64,000 nucleotides of DNA from Bacteroidales bacterium (GCA_017561935.1 JAFZBE010000048.1:28619-92618); one strand, 5' to 3'; positions 22,938 through 31,807 are shown, counted from the first letter of the stretch. The notes: generated from the letters alone by a model not told the origin. Program-made: numbers and translations.

Positions 22938-23840
22938 CTAATTTCTATACTCTGTTGGTGTCATGCCAACCTGTTGCTTGAACAGGCGGGTGAAGTGTTG
23001 TGGATACTGGAAACCGAGTTTATAGGCCACCTGGTTGATGGTCAGCTCGCGGTCCATGACGTACTGCTTCGAAAGGTCGATGACCTTGTTCTGGATATAG
23101 CGCTGAGCCGTGAGGCCCGTCTCCTTCTTGATGAGGTCGCCGAAGTAGCCGGGTGAGAGGAACACCTTCTCTGCGAAATAGGCTACCGAGGGCAGTCCCT
23201 TTCGCTCTGCTTCACCGCTTCGGAAATAGGTCTCCAGGTCGTGCTGGAAGCGGGTCATGATGTCGTTGTTCACCTTGTGGCGCGTGATGAACTGGCGGTC
23301 ATAGTAGCGCATGCAGTAGTCGAGCAGCATGCCGATGGCATCGGTGATGAGCGTCTGCGAGTGCTTGTCCACAGGGTGCTGCAGTTCCTCCTCGATGCTG
23401 TCGAGCAGATCGCTCACGATACGCTGCTCACGCTCCGAGAGGTGCAGGGCCTCGCGCTGGTCGTAGTCGAAGAACGTGTAGTCGTGGATGCGCTTGGCCA
23501 GGGGCGTGCCGTAGATCAAGTCGGGATGGAACAGCAGGCCGCGCGAGGCTGGCATGGGCTTCGTCACGTCCCATACCACCTCGACCACCTGTCCTGGCTT
23601 AAAGCTCACAATGGTGCCCTCCTGATAGTCGTACTTCTCGCGTCCGTAGCGTATCGAGCAGCCCTCGCCCTGCTTCAGGAACAGGGCGTATAGGCCATAG
23701 TTCAGACGCGTGTGGTTCAGATCCACAGGTGGTTCTACGGTGTGATTCACCACAGTCACAAGCGGATGTAGCGTCTCCCACCCGTACATTTTGTTATATG
23801 CGTCGATCGAGTCGAGCTGGACGATTCTACCTTCTGCCAT
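22938..23840 (-). CDS. AraC-family transcriptional regulator
   Basis: A 300-residue DNA-binding regulator. The N-terminal about 170 residues form a cupin-like effector domain (CSIRYGREKYDYQEGTIVSF, KPGQVVEV). The C-terminal about 100 residues hold two helix-turn-helix motifs (KVFLSPGYFGDLIKKETG and INQVAYKLGFQYPQHFTRLFKQQVG, the latter quoted only in part elsewhere), ending MTPTEYRN. It is flanked by a CMD-cupin gene and an alpha/beta hydrolase gene on the same strand with gaps of 9 and 1 bp, so it probably controls this operon. Its inducer is unknown. Confidence 0.92.
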   Translation of the reverse strand: MAEGRIVQLDSIDAYNKMYGWETLHPLVTVVNHTVEPPVDLNHTRLNYGLYALFLKQGEGCSIRYGREKYDYQEGTIVSFKPGQVVEVVWDVTKPMPASRGLLFHPDLIYGTPLAKRIHDYTFFDYDQREALHLSEREQRIVSDLLDSIEEELQHPVDKHSQTLITDAIGMLLDYCMRYYDRQFITRHKVNNDIMTRFQHDLETYFRSGEAERKGLPSVAYFAEKVFLSPGYFGDLIKKETGLTAQRYIQNKVIDLSKQYVMDRELTINQVAYKLGFQYPQHFTRLFKQQVGMTPTEYRN

Positions 23841-23841
23841 G

Positions 23842-24912
23842 TTATTTCAGGTTCTCACGGAAAAAGTTTTCCAATTTGTCGAAAGGAATGTAGTTACCCG
23901 TACCGCCATCATAAAGGTCGCAATGGCTGGCACCCGGGATAATCATCAGTTCCTTGTTGTCACCCTTGAGAAGCTTGAAAGCATCTTCGCCCATATAACG
24001 ACTGTGCGCCTTCTCGCCATGGATGATAAGGACTGCACTGCGTATCTCGTTGGCATACTGGAGCAATCGGGTATTCATCATGGGCATCATGCCGCAAGCA
24101 GCCCATCCGTCGGTGGAGTTGCCGCTACGTTCATGGTAACCGCGTGGTGTCTTGTAATAGGCATGATAGTCCTTGATGAATTGGGGGGCATCGTCTGGCA
24201 GCGGATCGACTACACCTCCCGCACGTGGATGTTCACCAGTACGGTAGTCCTCGGTTCGCTGACGCGCCACCATCTGGCGCATGGCATAGCGTGCATCCTC
24301 GTTGTCGTTCTGGTCGAAATAACCCTTCTCGTTCACTCGTGTGAGTTCGTACATCGTCGAAGCCACAGTCGCCTTGATACGTGGATCGACTGCCGCAACA
24401 TTGAGGGCAAAACCACCCCATCCGCAGATGCCGATGATGCCGATACGCTCGGGATCAACCAGCTCATAATTCGACAGGAAATCGACAGCAGCCGAATAGT
24501 CTTCGGTATTGATGTCAACTGAAGCTATCCTGCGTGGTTCGCCGCCACTCTCACCTGTAAAGGAAGGATCAAAAGCAATGGTCAGGAAGCCGCGTTCGGC
24601 CATCGTCTGAGCATAGAGTCCGCTTGATTGCTCCTTCACGGCACCAAAGGGGCCGCACACGGCAATGGCAGGCAGCTTTCCGCTCGCAGCTTTCGGCACA
24701 TACATATCGGCTGCAAGTGTTATACCGAATAGGTTCTTGAACGTCACCTTCGAGTGCTCCACCTTGTTGCTCTTCGGGAACACCTTGTCCCACTCTTGTG
24801 TTAAAGTCAATGTCTGTTCCATGTTCTTCTCTACGTTGTTTTGATTAGCTACTTGTGTGCAAGCCGTCAGCATGCCGACTGCAAGCAGAACGAATGATAC
24901 GGTTTTCTTCAT
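23842..24912 (-). CDS. Alpha/beta hydrolase lipoprotein
   Basis: A 356-residue envelope hydrolase of the dienelactone-hydrolase/DUF-type esterase group. The lipobox (MKKTVSFVLLAVGMLTAC) predicts a lipoprotein. The core has a KLPAIAVCGPFGAVKEQSSG oxyanion segment, the nucleophile region GIIGICGWGGFALN (G-x-C-x-G, with cysteine where serine is usual) near residue 190, an IHGEKAHSRY segment for the acid region, and PGASHCDLYDGG for the histidine. Cys-nucleophile members such as dienelactone hydrolase exist, so this is likely active. It leads the AraC-CMD operon, and its 3' end is 1 bp before the AraC start. Confidence 0.85.
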   Translation of the reverse strand: MKKTVSFVLLAVGMLTACTQVANQNNVEKNMEQTLTLTQEWDKVFPKSNKVEHSKVTFKNLFGITLAADMYVPKAASGKLPAIAVCGPFGAVKEQSSGLYAQTMAERGFLTIAFDPSFTGESGGEPRRIASVDINTEDYSAAVDFLSNYELVDPERIGIIGICGWGGFALNVAAVDPRIKATVASTMYELTRVNEKGYFDQNDNEDARYAMRQMVARQRTEDYRTGEHPRAGGVVDPLPDDAPQFIKDYHAYYKTPRGYHERSGNSTDGWAACGMMPMMNTRLLQYANEIRSAVLIIHGEKAHSRYMGEDAFKLLKGDNKELMIIPGASHCDLYDGGTGNYIPFDKLENFFRENLK

Positions 24913-24925
24913 ACATTATTCTATC

Positions 24926-25468
24926 TTATCTGATTTGTTTTTTCCCGTTTCGTATCACAATCCCTTTCATCCCGGTCTGTGCCAACATCCCTGAGACAGT
25001 ATAGGTTGCCGATTCCTTGCCGTCGGTCAACACTCGGCTGAGACTTGAAGGATCGGAGATGGAGAGCGTCACGATTACGTTATCGCCTCCCGCATTCACC
25101 CATTGTTTGATTTCGGCCTGCGTCATGTTATCGAGCTTGCCGAGGCGGGTGAAGTCCCATGAGTTCGTGTCATAGTAGATGCATAGATTGCTGCCCAGAT
25201 ACAGAATCAAGTCGCCCGGCTGTGTGGTGATATCTTCATTGTTCTGGGGGAACGAATAGCCCAGCGGCCCCACCTTCTCAAAGTCACCGTAGTCATGAGC
25301 CTCGTAAGTGATGTAGCCCTTTTGAAGTTGCGCCACCAAAGCCTCCGTCGAAGAGTTGCTGACGAGCGTTGCCGTCTTGGTCACACCACCGATGGTAAGG
25401 TACATCTTTTGCTGAGCGTTTGCACCCAGTGTCATAGCTGTTAGAGCCATAATAATCAGTCCTTTCAT
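24926..25468 (-). CDS. Exported cyclophilin-like domain protein
   Basis: A 180-residue exported protein with signal peptide (MKGLIIMALTAMTLGANAQ). The mature part (MYLTIGGVTKTATLVSNSSTEAL, quoted only by its ends) has the cyclophilin-like fold seen in the Cyclophil_like family: short barrel, YEAHDYGDFEKVGPLGYSFP, TTQPGDLILYLGSNLCIYY, then a C-terminal tail. The catalytic arginine of true isomerases is absent. Related genes occur beside flavodoxin, hydrolase and AraC genes in Bacteroidales. The C-terminal TYTVSGMLAQTGMKGIVIRNGKK resembles a sorting-like tail, but this is not certain. Confidence 0.72.
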   Translation of the reverse strand: MKGLIIMALTAMTLGANAQQKMYLTIGGVTKTATLVSNSSTEALVAQLQKGYITYEAHDYGDFEKVGPLGYSFPQNNEDITTQPGDLILYLGSNLCIYYDTNSWDFTRLGKLDNMTQAEIKQWVNAGGDNVIVTLSISDPSSLSRVLTDGKESATYTVSGMLAQTGMKGIVIRNGKKQIR

Positions 25469-25489
25469 AATAGTTTGTTTTTCCGGGTG

Positions 25490-25497
25490 CAAAGATA
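25490..25497 (-). promoter_or_regulatory. -7 box for the cyclophilin-like / hydrolase operon
   Basis: TATCTTTG on the minus strand (25497-25490), 22 bp before the ATG at 25468. No convincing -33 element is seen at 20 bp. Confidence 0.55.
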
Positions 25498-25671
25498 CGG
25501 GGTTTTCCTGATATTCGGCCTAAATGAATTGCGGAAAGAAATACCATTATTACGGATTTATCTCTCCATTGAAAACAATCTCATTGCTCATCAATATTGA
25601 TTAGTGTGTATTTGCGGCTACCTAAGCCAATCTGCTCATCGAGAAAAATGAGTGGCATCCGAAAGCGGATG

Positions 25672-26229
25672 TCACTTGTTGATTTTTCTGATAACCCTGC
25701 ATGGATTGCCTACAGCCACGCAGTCCTCTGGGATGTCTTTGCTCACTACAGAACCTGCTCCGATAATGCTTCTTGCCCCAATGGTAACACCGGGCAGCAC
25801 GATAACACCGCCTCCCAGCCAACAGTCTTCACCGATGGTTATCGGCGAGCATCGCTCTATGGGCTTGCGACGCTCGATGTAATCAATAGGGTGGTTCGGG
25901 GTCAGGAATTGGCAGTTCGGGCCTATTTGAGTGTTGGAACCGATGGTGATAATACCTCCGTCGAGCATCGTGCCGTTGTAGTTGATAAACACATTCTCAC
26001 CCAGTTTGATGCCATGCCCATGGTCGCAATGAAACGGTGGTGCTACCGTGGATGATTCCGGAATGCCAGGGATCAAGTCCTCAATCGTCTTCCTGTAGTC
26101 TTCATCCTCAATGGTCATGGTTTGCAGCCTCGCACAAAGATGCTTGGCCCTAAGGTAACTCGCCAAACATTCTTCGCTTGTGAAGTCATAGAACTCTTCA
26201 CTGTGCATTTTTTCAAATTCTGTTTTCAT
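25672..26229 (-). CDS. Maltose/galactoside O-acetyltransferase-type hexapeptide enzyme
   Basis: A 185-residue left-handed beta-helix acetyltransferase that moves acetyl from acetyl-CoA to a sugar hydroxyl in the cytoplasm. After an N-terminal helical part (FEKMHSEEFYDFTSEE) it shows hexapeptide repeats: INYNGTMLDGGIITIGSNTQIGPNC, ITIGEDCWLGGGVIVLPGVTIGARSIIGAGSVVSKDIP (quoted in parts), and the catalytic region TPNHPIDYIERR with His. The ATG at 26229 is preferred because the in-frame stretch before it contains no family residues. It stands alone with unclear substrate. The downstream 120 bp hold nothing recognisable. Confidence 0.9.
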   Translation of the reverse strand: MKTEFEKMHSEEFYDFTSEECLASYLRAKHLCARLQTMTIEDEDYRKTIEDLIPGIPESSTVAPPFHCDHGHGIKLGENVFINYNGTMLDGGIITIGSNTQIGPNCQFLTPNHPIDYIERRKPIERCSPITIGEDCWLGGGVIVLPGVTIGARSIIGAGSVVSKDIPEDCVAVGNPCRVIRKINK

Positions 26230-26339
26230 ATTTCCTTTGACAGGCATTTTACCAAGGACGTTTAATTTAATACTCAAGTTTAGGAAATGCGATATTTGAG
26301 ATCTTTCTCATTTTATCTTCGTAATCTAATAAAACGGCT

Positions 26340-27443
26340 TCAAAACTCCACCACCGTCCCAATAGGTTGGTCAAGTAGGTTGATGTGATTCCGCCCCGCG
26401 ATGTCGTGTGCCACGCTGTCGGGTTCCGACCATGAGTGCTTGGAGAGAGAGAACTTGCCATGATGCACCGTGAAAACCAGTTTGACCCGCAGGTCGAGGA
26501 TGGCTTTTTTCAAGTCTTCGGGCATCAGGTGGATATTGGCCCAATCCTGGTTGTACTGGCCATTCTCCATCAATGCCAGATCCACCGTACCAAACCGCTC
26601 ATACACTTCCTTGAAACGGTCGTCATAACCGCCGTCACCGCCGACATAGACTTTCTTCCCTCCCGATTCGACTAAAAAAGCAGCCCACAGCGTTTGGTTG
26701 CGCTTGAAGAGACGGTTGGAGAAATGTCGAGTGGGCAGACAGGTGATTTTAGAGTTGAGAGCGGAGAGTTTAGGGTTGAGAGTTTCGTACCAATCCATTT
26801 CGGTGATGTGCTCAGGGTCATAGCCCCAATACTCTAAATATTCCGCCACACCCAGCGGACACACCACGTGCTTCACTTTGCCCTTCAAGTCGCGCAGGGT
26901 GGCGTAATCCAAATGATCCCAATGCTCATGGGTGATGATCAGTACATCGATGTCAGGCATGTCGTCGGGCGAGTAGATGTCCGTGCCCTTGAACGGGCGC
27001 ATCATCACCGTCACGGGAAACTCCATCTTCAGCAGCGGGTCAACCAAATAGCGTTTCCCGTCCAAACAGAAAAGGTAGGACGAATGCCCGAACCAGACGA
27101 GCCAGTCTTTGCCGGTCCCTGAGCCTGTCGAAGGGTCGGTGGGCAATGCCTTCAAGTCAGTCTTCACGACAGGAACGGCTTTTTTGGGCACCCTGTCTTT
27201 CTTGCGGTGAGTAAGGAACTCCCACAATGCCCCGAACATGGACTTGTCACCAGTGAATTGAGGCGTGGGAATCTGATTCTGGAACTGTCCGTCACTATAG
27301 TTCGGCGAAGCTTCGATTCTGTCTTGTCGCTCTTTCGACATCCGCCTACCGAAGCTAGGATGGTTCAGGATGATTACGCCGACGATCGCTATCACTAAAA
27401 GAACAGCAAGGATGATGAGTAGCATTTTCAAGGAACTTTTCAT
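26340..27443 (-). CDS. MBL-fold metallohydrolase (UlaG/NAPE-PLD-like)
   Basis: A 367-residue membrane-anchored metallo-beta-lactamase-fold hydrolase. The N-terminal helix (LLIILAVLLVIAIVGVIIL) anchors it; the domain contains LVWFGHSSYLFCLDG, the zinc motif THEHWDHLDY, RHFSNRLFKRNQTLWAAF, GGDGGYD and TVHHGKFSLSKHSW. This pattern fits the NAPE-PLD/UlaG group; the substrate is unknown. Two in-frame short-repeat insertions are seen in the coding sequence: DPSTGSGTGK at about residues 101-111 and ETLNPKLSALNSK at about 219-233. Related proteins lack them, from memory of the family, and both are encoded by DNA of dispersed-repeat type. Confidence 0.86.
   Translation of the reverse strand: MKSSLKMLLIILAVLLVIAIVGVIILNHPSFGRRMSKERQDRIEASPNYSDGQFQNQIPTPQFTGDKSMFGALWEFLTHRKKDRVPKKAVPVVKTDLKALPTDPSTGSGTGKDWLVWFGHSSYLFCLDGKRYLVDPLLKMEFPVTVMMRPFKGTDIYSPDDMPDIDVLIITHEHWDHLDYATLRDLKGKVKHVVCPLGVAEYLEYWGYDPEHITEMDWYETLNPKLSALNSKITCLPTRHFSNRLFKRNQTLWAAFLVESGGKKVYVGGDGGYDDRFKEVYERFGTVDLALMENGQYNQDWANIHLMPEDLKKAILDLRVKLVFTVHHGKFSLSKHSWSEPDSVAHDIAGRNHINLLDQPIGTVVEF
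26746..26785 (-). repeat. In-frame AACTCTAAACTCTCAAC-type repeat in the MBL gene
   Basis: On the minus strand AACTCTCAACCC / TAAACTCTC / CGCTCTCAACTCT units encode NPKLSALNSK. Similar AAACTCTCAACT tandem units are common intergenic spacers in Prevotella-like genomes (recalled, not searched). Confidence 0.6.
27112..27140 (-). repeat. In-frame TTCGACAGGCTCAGGGACC element in the MBL gene
   Basis: On the minus strand ACCCTTCGACAGGCTCAGG plus GACCGG encodes DPSTGSGTG. This sequence closely matches a short dispersed element seen in many bacterial genomes, here inserted within a coding frame without breaking it. Confidence 0.6.
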
Positions 27444-27565
27444 TGTGGAATGTTAAGCAAATATTTACAATACTGTGCCCCTTGACGGCACGAAAAAGTT
27501 CACTTTTTTCCTTTTCGCGCTTTTCAGCAAATCCGCAGTCGATTTGAGGGCACGAAAAGCCAGTC

Positions 27566-28729
27566 CTACAGACTTGCCATCAGGATCTCCTTGATGTCTT
27601 GCTCGGTCAGTGGAGCGTAGGCATGCTCCAGACCTTCGTTCACTGCGATGTGATGAGCCATCTCATCGATGCGGCTGTCGTCGATGCCGACCTCGCGGAG
27701 GTGCATGGGGATGTTGATACTCTCGAAGAACCTGTAGGTCTCGTCGATGGCCTTCTCGGCAATCTCCTGCTTGGGCAGCGAGGCGTCGATGCCGAAGACG
27801 TTGATGCCATACTTCACGAAGCGGTCGATGGTCTTATCGCTCAGGATATGCTTCATCCAGCGCGGTGTGATGATGGCCAAGCCCTCGCCGTGGGTGATGT
27901 CGTAGTAGGCCGAGAGGGCGTGCTCGATGCCGTGGCAGGGCCAACCGGATGGACTGTTGCCCAGCGACAGGATGCCATTGCAACCGTAGGTGCAGCAGAG
28001 CATCATCTCGGCGCGGGCGGTGTAGTCCTCGGGATTGCCGAGGCACTTGCGGGCGTTCACCATCAGACTCTTCAGCATCGACTCGCAGAAGCCGTCGTTG
28101 AGCAAGGTGGTGTCGGCGGCGAAGTACTGCTCCATCACGTGGTTCATCGCATCGGCACAGCCCGCAGCGGTCTGTTTCTTCGACACCGTGAAGGTATAGA
28201 CGGGGTCAAGGATCGAGCATACGGGGAAGGTAAGCGGTTCCATGTAGCCCACCTTGTCGTTGGTCTCCGTGCGAGAGATAACAGCGCCGCAGTCGTACTC
28301 CGAGCCCGTGGCTGCCAGCGTCAGGATGTCCACGATGGGCAGAGCCGTCTGCGCCTTCACCTTATAAGTAATCAGGTCCCAGGGGTCGCCATCGTAGCAG
28401 GCACCGGCTGCAATGGCCTTCGAACAGTCGAGCACCGAGCCGCCGCCCACAGCCAGGATGACGTCAATCTGCTGTTCCTTGCAAATGCGCACGCCATCGA
28501 GCACCGAGGGGTCGTACTTAGGGTTGGGCTGGATGCCAGGGAGTTCGAAGATCTCGAAGTCCTTCAGCAGTTCCTTCACACGGTCGTAGAGACCAATTTT
28601 CTTGATGCTGCCGCCACCGTAAGTCAGCAACACGCGCTTGCCGAGGGGACGCATCACCTCAGGCAGTTTCACGATCGACTCCTTTCCGAAGATGAGTCGC
28701 GTAGGGGTCATGTAATCAAAGTTCTGCAT
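27566..28729 (-). CDS. Iron-containing NAD(P)H alcohol dehydrogenase, YqhD/BDH-like
   Basis: A 387-residue cytoplasmic group III alcohol dehydrogenase that reduces aldehydes to alcohols. It begins FDYMTPTRLIFGKESIVKLPEV and has the GGGSVLDCSKAIAAG dinucleotide motif near residues 95-110, TLAATGSEYD, and metal ligands in NHVMEQYF and HGIEHALSAYYDITHGEGL with three histidines. The GGGS and length fit the NADPH-dependent YqhD/butanol dehydrogenase group more than FucO. It could still reduce lactaldehyde from the fucose genes nearby, but a BspA gene and a 42-bp array separate them. The 120 bp upstream of MBL contain nothing recognisable. Confidence 0.9.
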   Translation of the reverse strand: MQNFDYMTPTRLIFGKESIVKLPEVMRPLGKRVLLTYGGGSIKKIGLYDRVKELLKDFEIFELPGIQPNPKYDPSVLDGVRICKEQQIDVILAVGGGSVLDCSKAIAAGACYDGDPWDLITYKVKAQTALPIVDILTLAATGSEYDCGAVISRTETNDKVGYMEPLTFPVCSILDPVYTFTVSKKQTAAGCADAMNHVMEQYFAADTTLLNDGFCESMLKSLMVNARKCLGNPEDYTARAEMMLCCTYGCNGILSLGNSPSGWPCHGIEHALSAYYDITHGEGLAIITPRWMKHILSDKTIDRFVKYGINVFGIDASLPKQEIAEKAIDETYRFFESINIPMHLREVGIDDSRIDEMAHHIAVNEGLEHAYAPLTEQDIKEILMASL

Positions 28730-28824
28730 AATCTATCCATTGTTGTTTGTTGTTTCTCAAGATGAATAATCAGAAGTAAAAATCGAAAACAATATTGTTA
28801 AAGCCATCTACAGATTCTACTTCA

Positions 28825-29820
28825 TCACTTCACCACCACCTTCTTCACTTTATTGCCCCTTTTCACGATGACAATACCCTGTCCATTCAGTTGGCCATTC
28901 AGACCATATACCAAAACGGGGTGGTCCTCCTCTGCCTCTGAGATAAAAGGAATGCCCTCACCTTGCAGCGGCACTATCTCCTTGAAATCGCTCCATGGCT
29001 TCTGGCTCTTATATTCCTCCAATGAAGATTCGGGCACATGAAGAGTAGCCGATGCGATATTCGAACCTTCAAAGGCATCGGTATCAGTTGTAGGAACACT
29101 TTCGGCATAACTATAGAAATCCGTCAAGGCAGTGCAATTTTTGAAAGCCGAAGAATATATGCGGTTTACGCAGCTGGGAATGGTCACGGTCGAAAGATGC
29201 ACACAATTGATGAAAGTATATCTGTTGACAATATTCACATCATCGGGAACCACCAAATTGGTAAGCTCTTCCCCATCGAGGTACAGGTGTCTTGCATAAT
29301 AAAGTGGATTGCTCTCCTCGGAGCTGAAGCGTTGGGTACACCATGCCGACAAGTCGGAAATATTTACCGAACTTAAGCTGATACAACCCGAAAACGCATC
29401 GCCGAGGATACGGCCGACTCCCCCGTGAAAAATCACAGACTCGAGACCAGTACAATTATTAAAAGCCGAGTTCTCAATAACATTCACGGTGAGGGGGATA
29501 TCCACCGACTTCAAGCATATACAGTTAGAGAAAGCTGCATTGCCTATAAGAACAAGACTGTCAGGAAAGATGACCGAATAGAGGGACTGGCAACCATAGA
29601 AAGCTTGACCCCAAACGCTGCTCACAACATATTCGACACCATTGTATGAGACAGAATAAGGAATTACGACATCGCCAGCGTACCGAGTACTGCCAGAAAT
29701 GACCTTAGCAAGCTTCGTGTCGGAATTCAAATCAAAATAGATGCCATCGATCTCCACATCAAATGCGCTGGCCAATGACGGCATGAGAGCCAGCAGAGAG
29801 AATAAAAAGAGTTTTTTCAT
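28825..29820 (-). CDS. BspA-type leucine-rich repeat surface protein
   Basis: A 331-residue exported protein: signal peptide (KKLFLFSLLALMPSLASA), then about seven BspA/LRR_5 repeats of roughly 23 residues (VWGQAFYGCQSLYSVIFPDS, IGNAAFSNCICLKSVDIPLT, IENSAFNNCTGLESVIFHGG, IYSSAFKNCTALTDFYSYAE, each A-F-x-x-C/N-x-x-L), ending with a short GLNGQLNGQGIVIVKRGNKVKKVVVK-type tail (given only in part). Such proteins bind host or other bacterial surfaces; the ligand here is unknown. The ATG at 29820 is chosen because the promoter lies at 29856-29886. Confidence 0.87.
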   Translation of the reverse strand: MKKLFLFSLLALMPSLASAFDVEIDGIYFDLNSDTKLAKVISGSTRYAGDVVIPYSVSYNGVEYVVSSVWGQAFYGCQSLYSVIFPDSLVLIGNAAFSNCICLKSVDIPLTVNVIENSAFNNCTGLESVIFHGGVGRILGDAFSGCISLSSVNISDLSAWCTQRFSSEESNPLYYARHLYLDGEELTNLVVPDDVNIVNRYTFINCVHLSTVTIPSCVNRIYSSAFKNCTALTDFYSYAESVPTTDTDAFEGSNIASATLHVPESSLEEYKSQKPWSDFKEIVPLQGEGIPFISEAEEDHPVLVYGLNGQLNGQGIVIVKRGNKVKKVVVK

Positions 29821-29855
29821 AGTGGTAAATTTATTAAATAGAGTTATATCCGGTG

Positions 29856-29886
29856 CAAATATAGATATTTTCAACTAATCGACAAA
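29856..29886 (-). promoter_or_regulatory. Promoter for the BspA-type gene
   Basis: Minus strand TTTG (29886-29883), a 19-bp gap, and TATATTTG (29863-29856), 36 bp before the ATG. Confidence 0.78.
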
Positions 29887-30002
29887 GAGTTTATCGAATA
29901 TTTTACCATTAATATCGTAAAAAGATCATCAGAAATGATGAGAAATCGTTTGCATATCTTAAGAAATGATTCTGAATGAGGGAAATCTTTCCTAAAACTT
30001 AA

Positions 30003-30375
30003 GAATGGTCAATCTTGGCCAAGATTGGTTATGGCCTAATCGTAGAATAACCATTTTCGGCCAGGATTGGTCATGGTCCAATCGTAGAATAACCATTTTC
30101 GGCCAGGATTGGTCATGGTCCAATCGGAGAATAACCTTTTTCGGCCAGGATTGGTCATAGTCCAATCGGAGAATAACCTTTTTCGGCCAAGATTGGTTAT
30201 GGTCCAATCGTCGGATGACCATTCTTGGCCAAAAATGGTTATAGTCGAATCGGAGAAAGCATTATCTCGGCCGTCAGAGTACTATATCCTAACTTGGCAT
30301 GACCATTCTTGGCCAAAAATGGTCATGGTTCAATCAAAGAATGACCAATCTGCGCGCAGATTGGTCATACCAAGA
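30003..30375. repeat. 42-bp tandem array between BspA and fucP
   Basis: GGCC landmarks fall at 30017, 30059, 30101, 30143, 30185, 30227, 30269 and 30311, exactly 42 bp apart, with a degenerate ninth unit ending at about 30375. Unit consensus: GGCCAGGATTGG / TCATGGTCCAATCGTAGAA / TAACCATTTTC. Each contains an inverted repeat GATTGG-N7-CCAATC, and unit junctions give a second palindrome (TGACCATT-CTTGGCCAAA-AATGGTCA). Period 42 keeps frames open on both strands (14-residue repeats such as QSWPKM), but no start site, signal or homologous protein supports translation. It lies directly downstream of the fucP stop, where it might form part of the 3' untranslated region. Confidence 0.9.
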
Positions 30376-30433
30376 TTTTAGAAGAAAAATCCTTCATTTA
30401 TACCGGACTTCGTATGCCAAAAGGTACTGAGTC

Positions 30434-31807
30434 CTACTTCGTCCTATTATAGCTGCGCTGTCCGTAGATCATCACGACGATGAAGCAGAAGGCGGGAAGG
30501 ATGAACGAGAGATTGACGGCGGGGAAGCCTCCGATGGTGCCCATGTCGATGATGCGTGCCTGGAGCGGCGGAAGTACCGAGCCACCGAGGATAGCCATGA
30601 TGAGACCGGCAGCACCAAACTTGGCATCATCGCCCAAACCGTCGAGGGCAATGCCGTAGATGGTGGGGAACATCAGACTCATGCAGAGCGACACGCCGAC
30701 GAGACAATACAGGCCCATGCGCGACTGGAAGCCGATGACTCCCATCACGAAGATGAAGCCAACGATGGCCAATATCTTAAGAAGTCTGCCTGGATTGATG
30801 AACTTCATCAGATAGGTGCAAATGAATCGGGAGGAGCAGAATCCAATCATGGCCATGATGTTGTAGCCCTGGCTCAACACCTCAGCATTTCGCTCGGTCA
30901 TACCGCCGCTCATGTCGGCGCCCAACAGCCCACCGATGAAGCGCTCGAGCCCTGTGTAGTTGCCCTCTTGCAGGAGGATGCGTGTGCCGTACTGGATGAT
31001 GAAGGTCCAGCACATGATCTGCACACCCACATAGAAGAACTGGGCAATCACGCCTTCGCGATAATGCTTGATGTGGCACAGGCGGCGTATCGACGAGAGG
31101 GCATCCATCCGCTCGCCTGTCTCGCCGTTCTTCGGGAGCTTGGAGATGGCAAAGATGATGAGCATCACGAGGATGACGATACCGATGATAAGATAAGGCT
31201 TGATGAGCACACCGAGGTCGGCATCGCGCATGGCGGCAAACTCGGCATCGCCCAATGTGGCACGTTCCTGCGTGGTCATGGGGTTGAGACGGTTCTGGAT
31301 GAAGTTCATCGCCACAAACATACCACAGAGCGAACCGATGGGGTTGAAGGCCTGCGCCATGTTGAGTCGGCGCGTGGCGGTCTCGGGCGAGCCCATGGTG
31401 AGGATGTAGGGGTTGCACGAGGTCTCAAGGAACGAGAGGCCGCAAGTGAGGATGAAATAGGCCAACAGGAACGGCGCAAACAAGCCAATCTGCCGTGCAG
31501 GGAAGAACAGCAGGGCGCCCGTGGCATAGAGCGCGAGGCCGAGCATGATGCCGGCCTTGTAGGAATACCTGCGGATGAAGGCAGCTGCAGGGAACGCCAT
31601 GCAGAAGTAGCCTCCGTAGAAGGCCACCTGCACCAAAGTGCCATCGGCCACCGACATGCGGAAGATCTTCGAGAAGGCCTTCACCATCGGGTTGGTAATG
31701 TCGTTGGCAAAGCCCCAAAGGGCAAAGCAACTGGTCACGAGAATGAAGGGCAGCAGGTAGTTCTGCCCAGCATAATGGAGGATGCCTCCAGATTTTTCTT
31801 GTTTCAT
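30434..31807 (-). CDS. fucP: L-fucose:H+ symporter
   Basis: A 457-residue major facilitator transporter carrying L-fucose with protons. The family marks are strong: LVTSCFALWGFANDITNPMV near residue 21, YFCMAFPAAAFIRRYSYKAGI, FLETSCNPYILTMG, and NMAQAFNPIGSLCGM with the conserved proline and asparagine. About twelve membrane segments are visible. The gene follows fucI by 23 bp, and both probably use the promoter at 33731. No fucK or fucA was seen in the window. Confidence 0.93.
   Translation of the reverse strand: MKQEKSGGILHYAGQNYLLPFILVTSCFALWGFANDITNPMVKAFSKIFRMSVADGTLVQVAFYGGYFCMAFPAAAFIRRYSYKAGIMLGLALYATGALLFFPARQIGLFAPFLLAYFILTCGLSFLETSCNPYILTMGSPETATRRLNMAQAFNPIGSLCGMFVAMNFIQNRLNPMTTQERATLGDAEFAAMRDADLGVLIKPYLIIGIVILVMLIIFAISKLPKNGETGERMDALSSIRRLCHIKHYREGVIAQFFYVGVQIMCWTFIIQYGTRILLQEGNYTGLERFIGGLLGADMSGGMTERNAEVLSQGYNIMAMIGFCSSRFICTYLMKFINPGRLLKILAIVGFIFVMGVIGFQSRMGLYCLVGVSLCMSLMFPTIYGIALDGLGDDAKFGAAGLIMAILGGSVLPPLQARIIDMGTIGGFPAVNLSFILPAFCFIVVMIYGQRSYNRTK

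Noticed and set aside
27566..28729. Calling the iron alcohol dehydrogenase FucO because fucI and fucP are nearby
   Set aside because: Motifs fit the YqhD/BDH group better, and a BspA gene, its promoter and the 42-bp array lie between, so no operon link is visible.
30003..30375. 42-bp array as a CRISPR array
   Set aside because: Units follow each other without unique spacers, and no cas genes are present.
29992..30381. 14-residue repeat proteins on both strands of the 42-bp array
   Set aside because: The frames are open only because the period is a multiple of three. No promoter-linked start, signal peptide or known fold supports translation.
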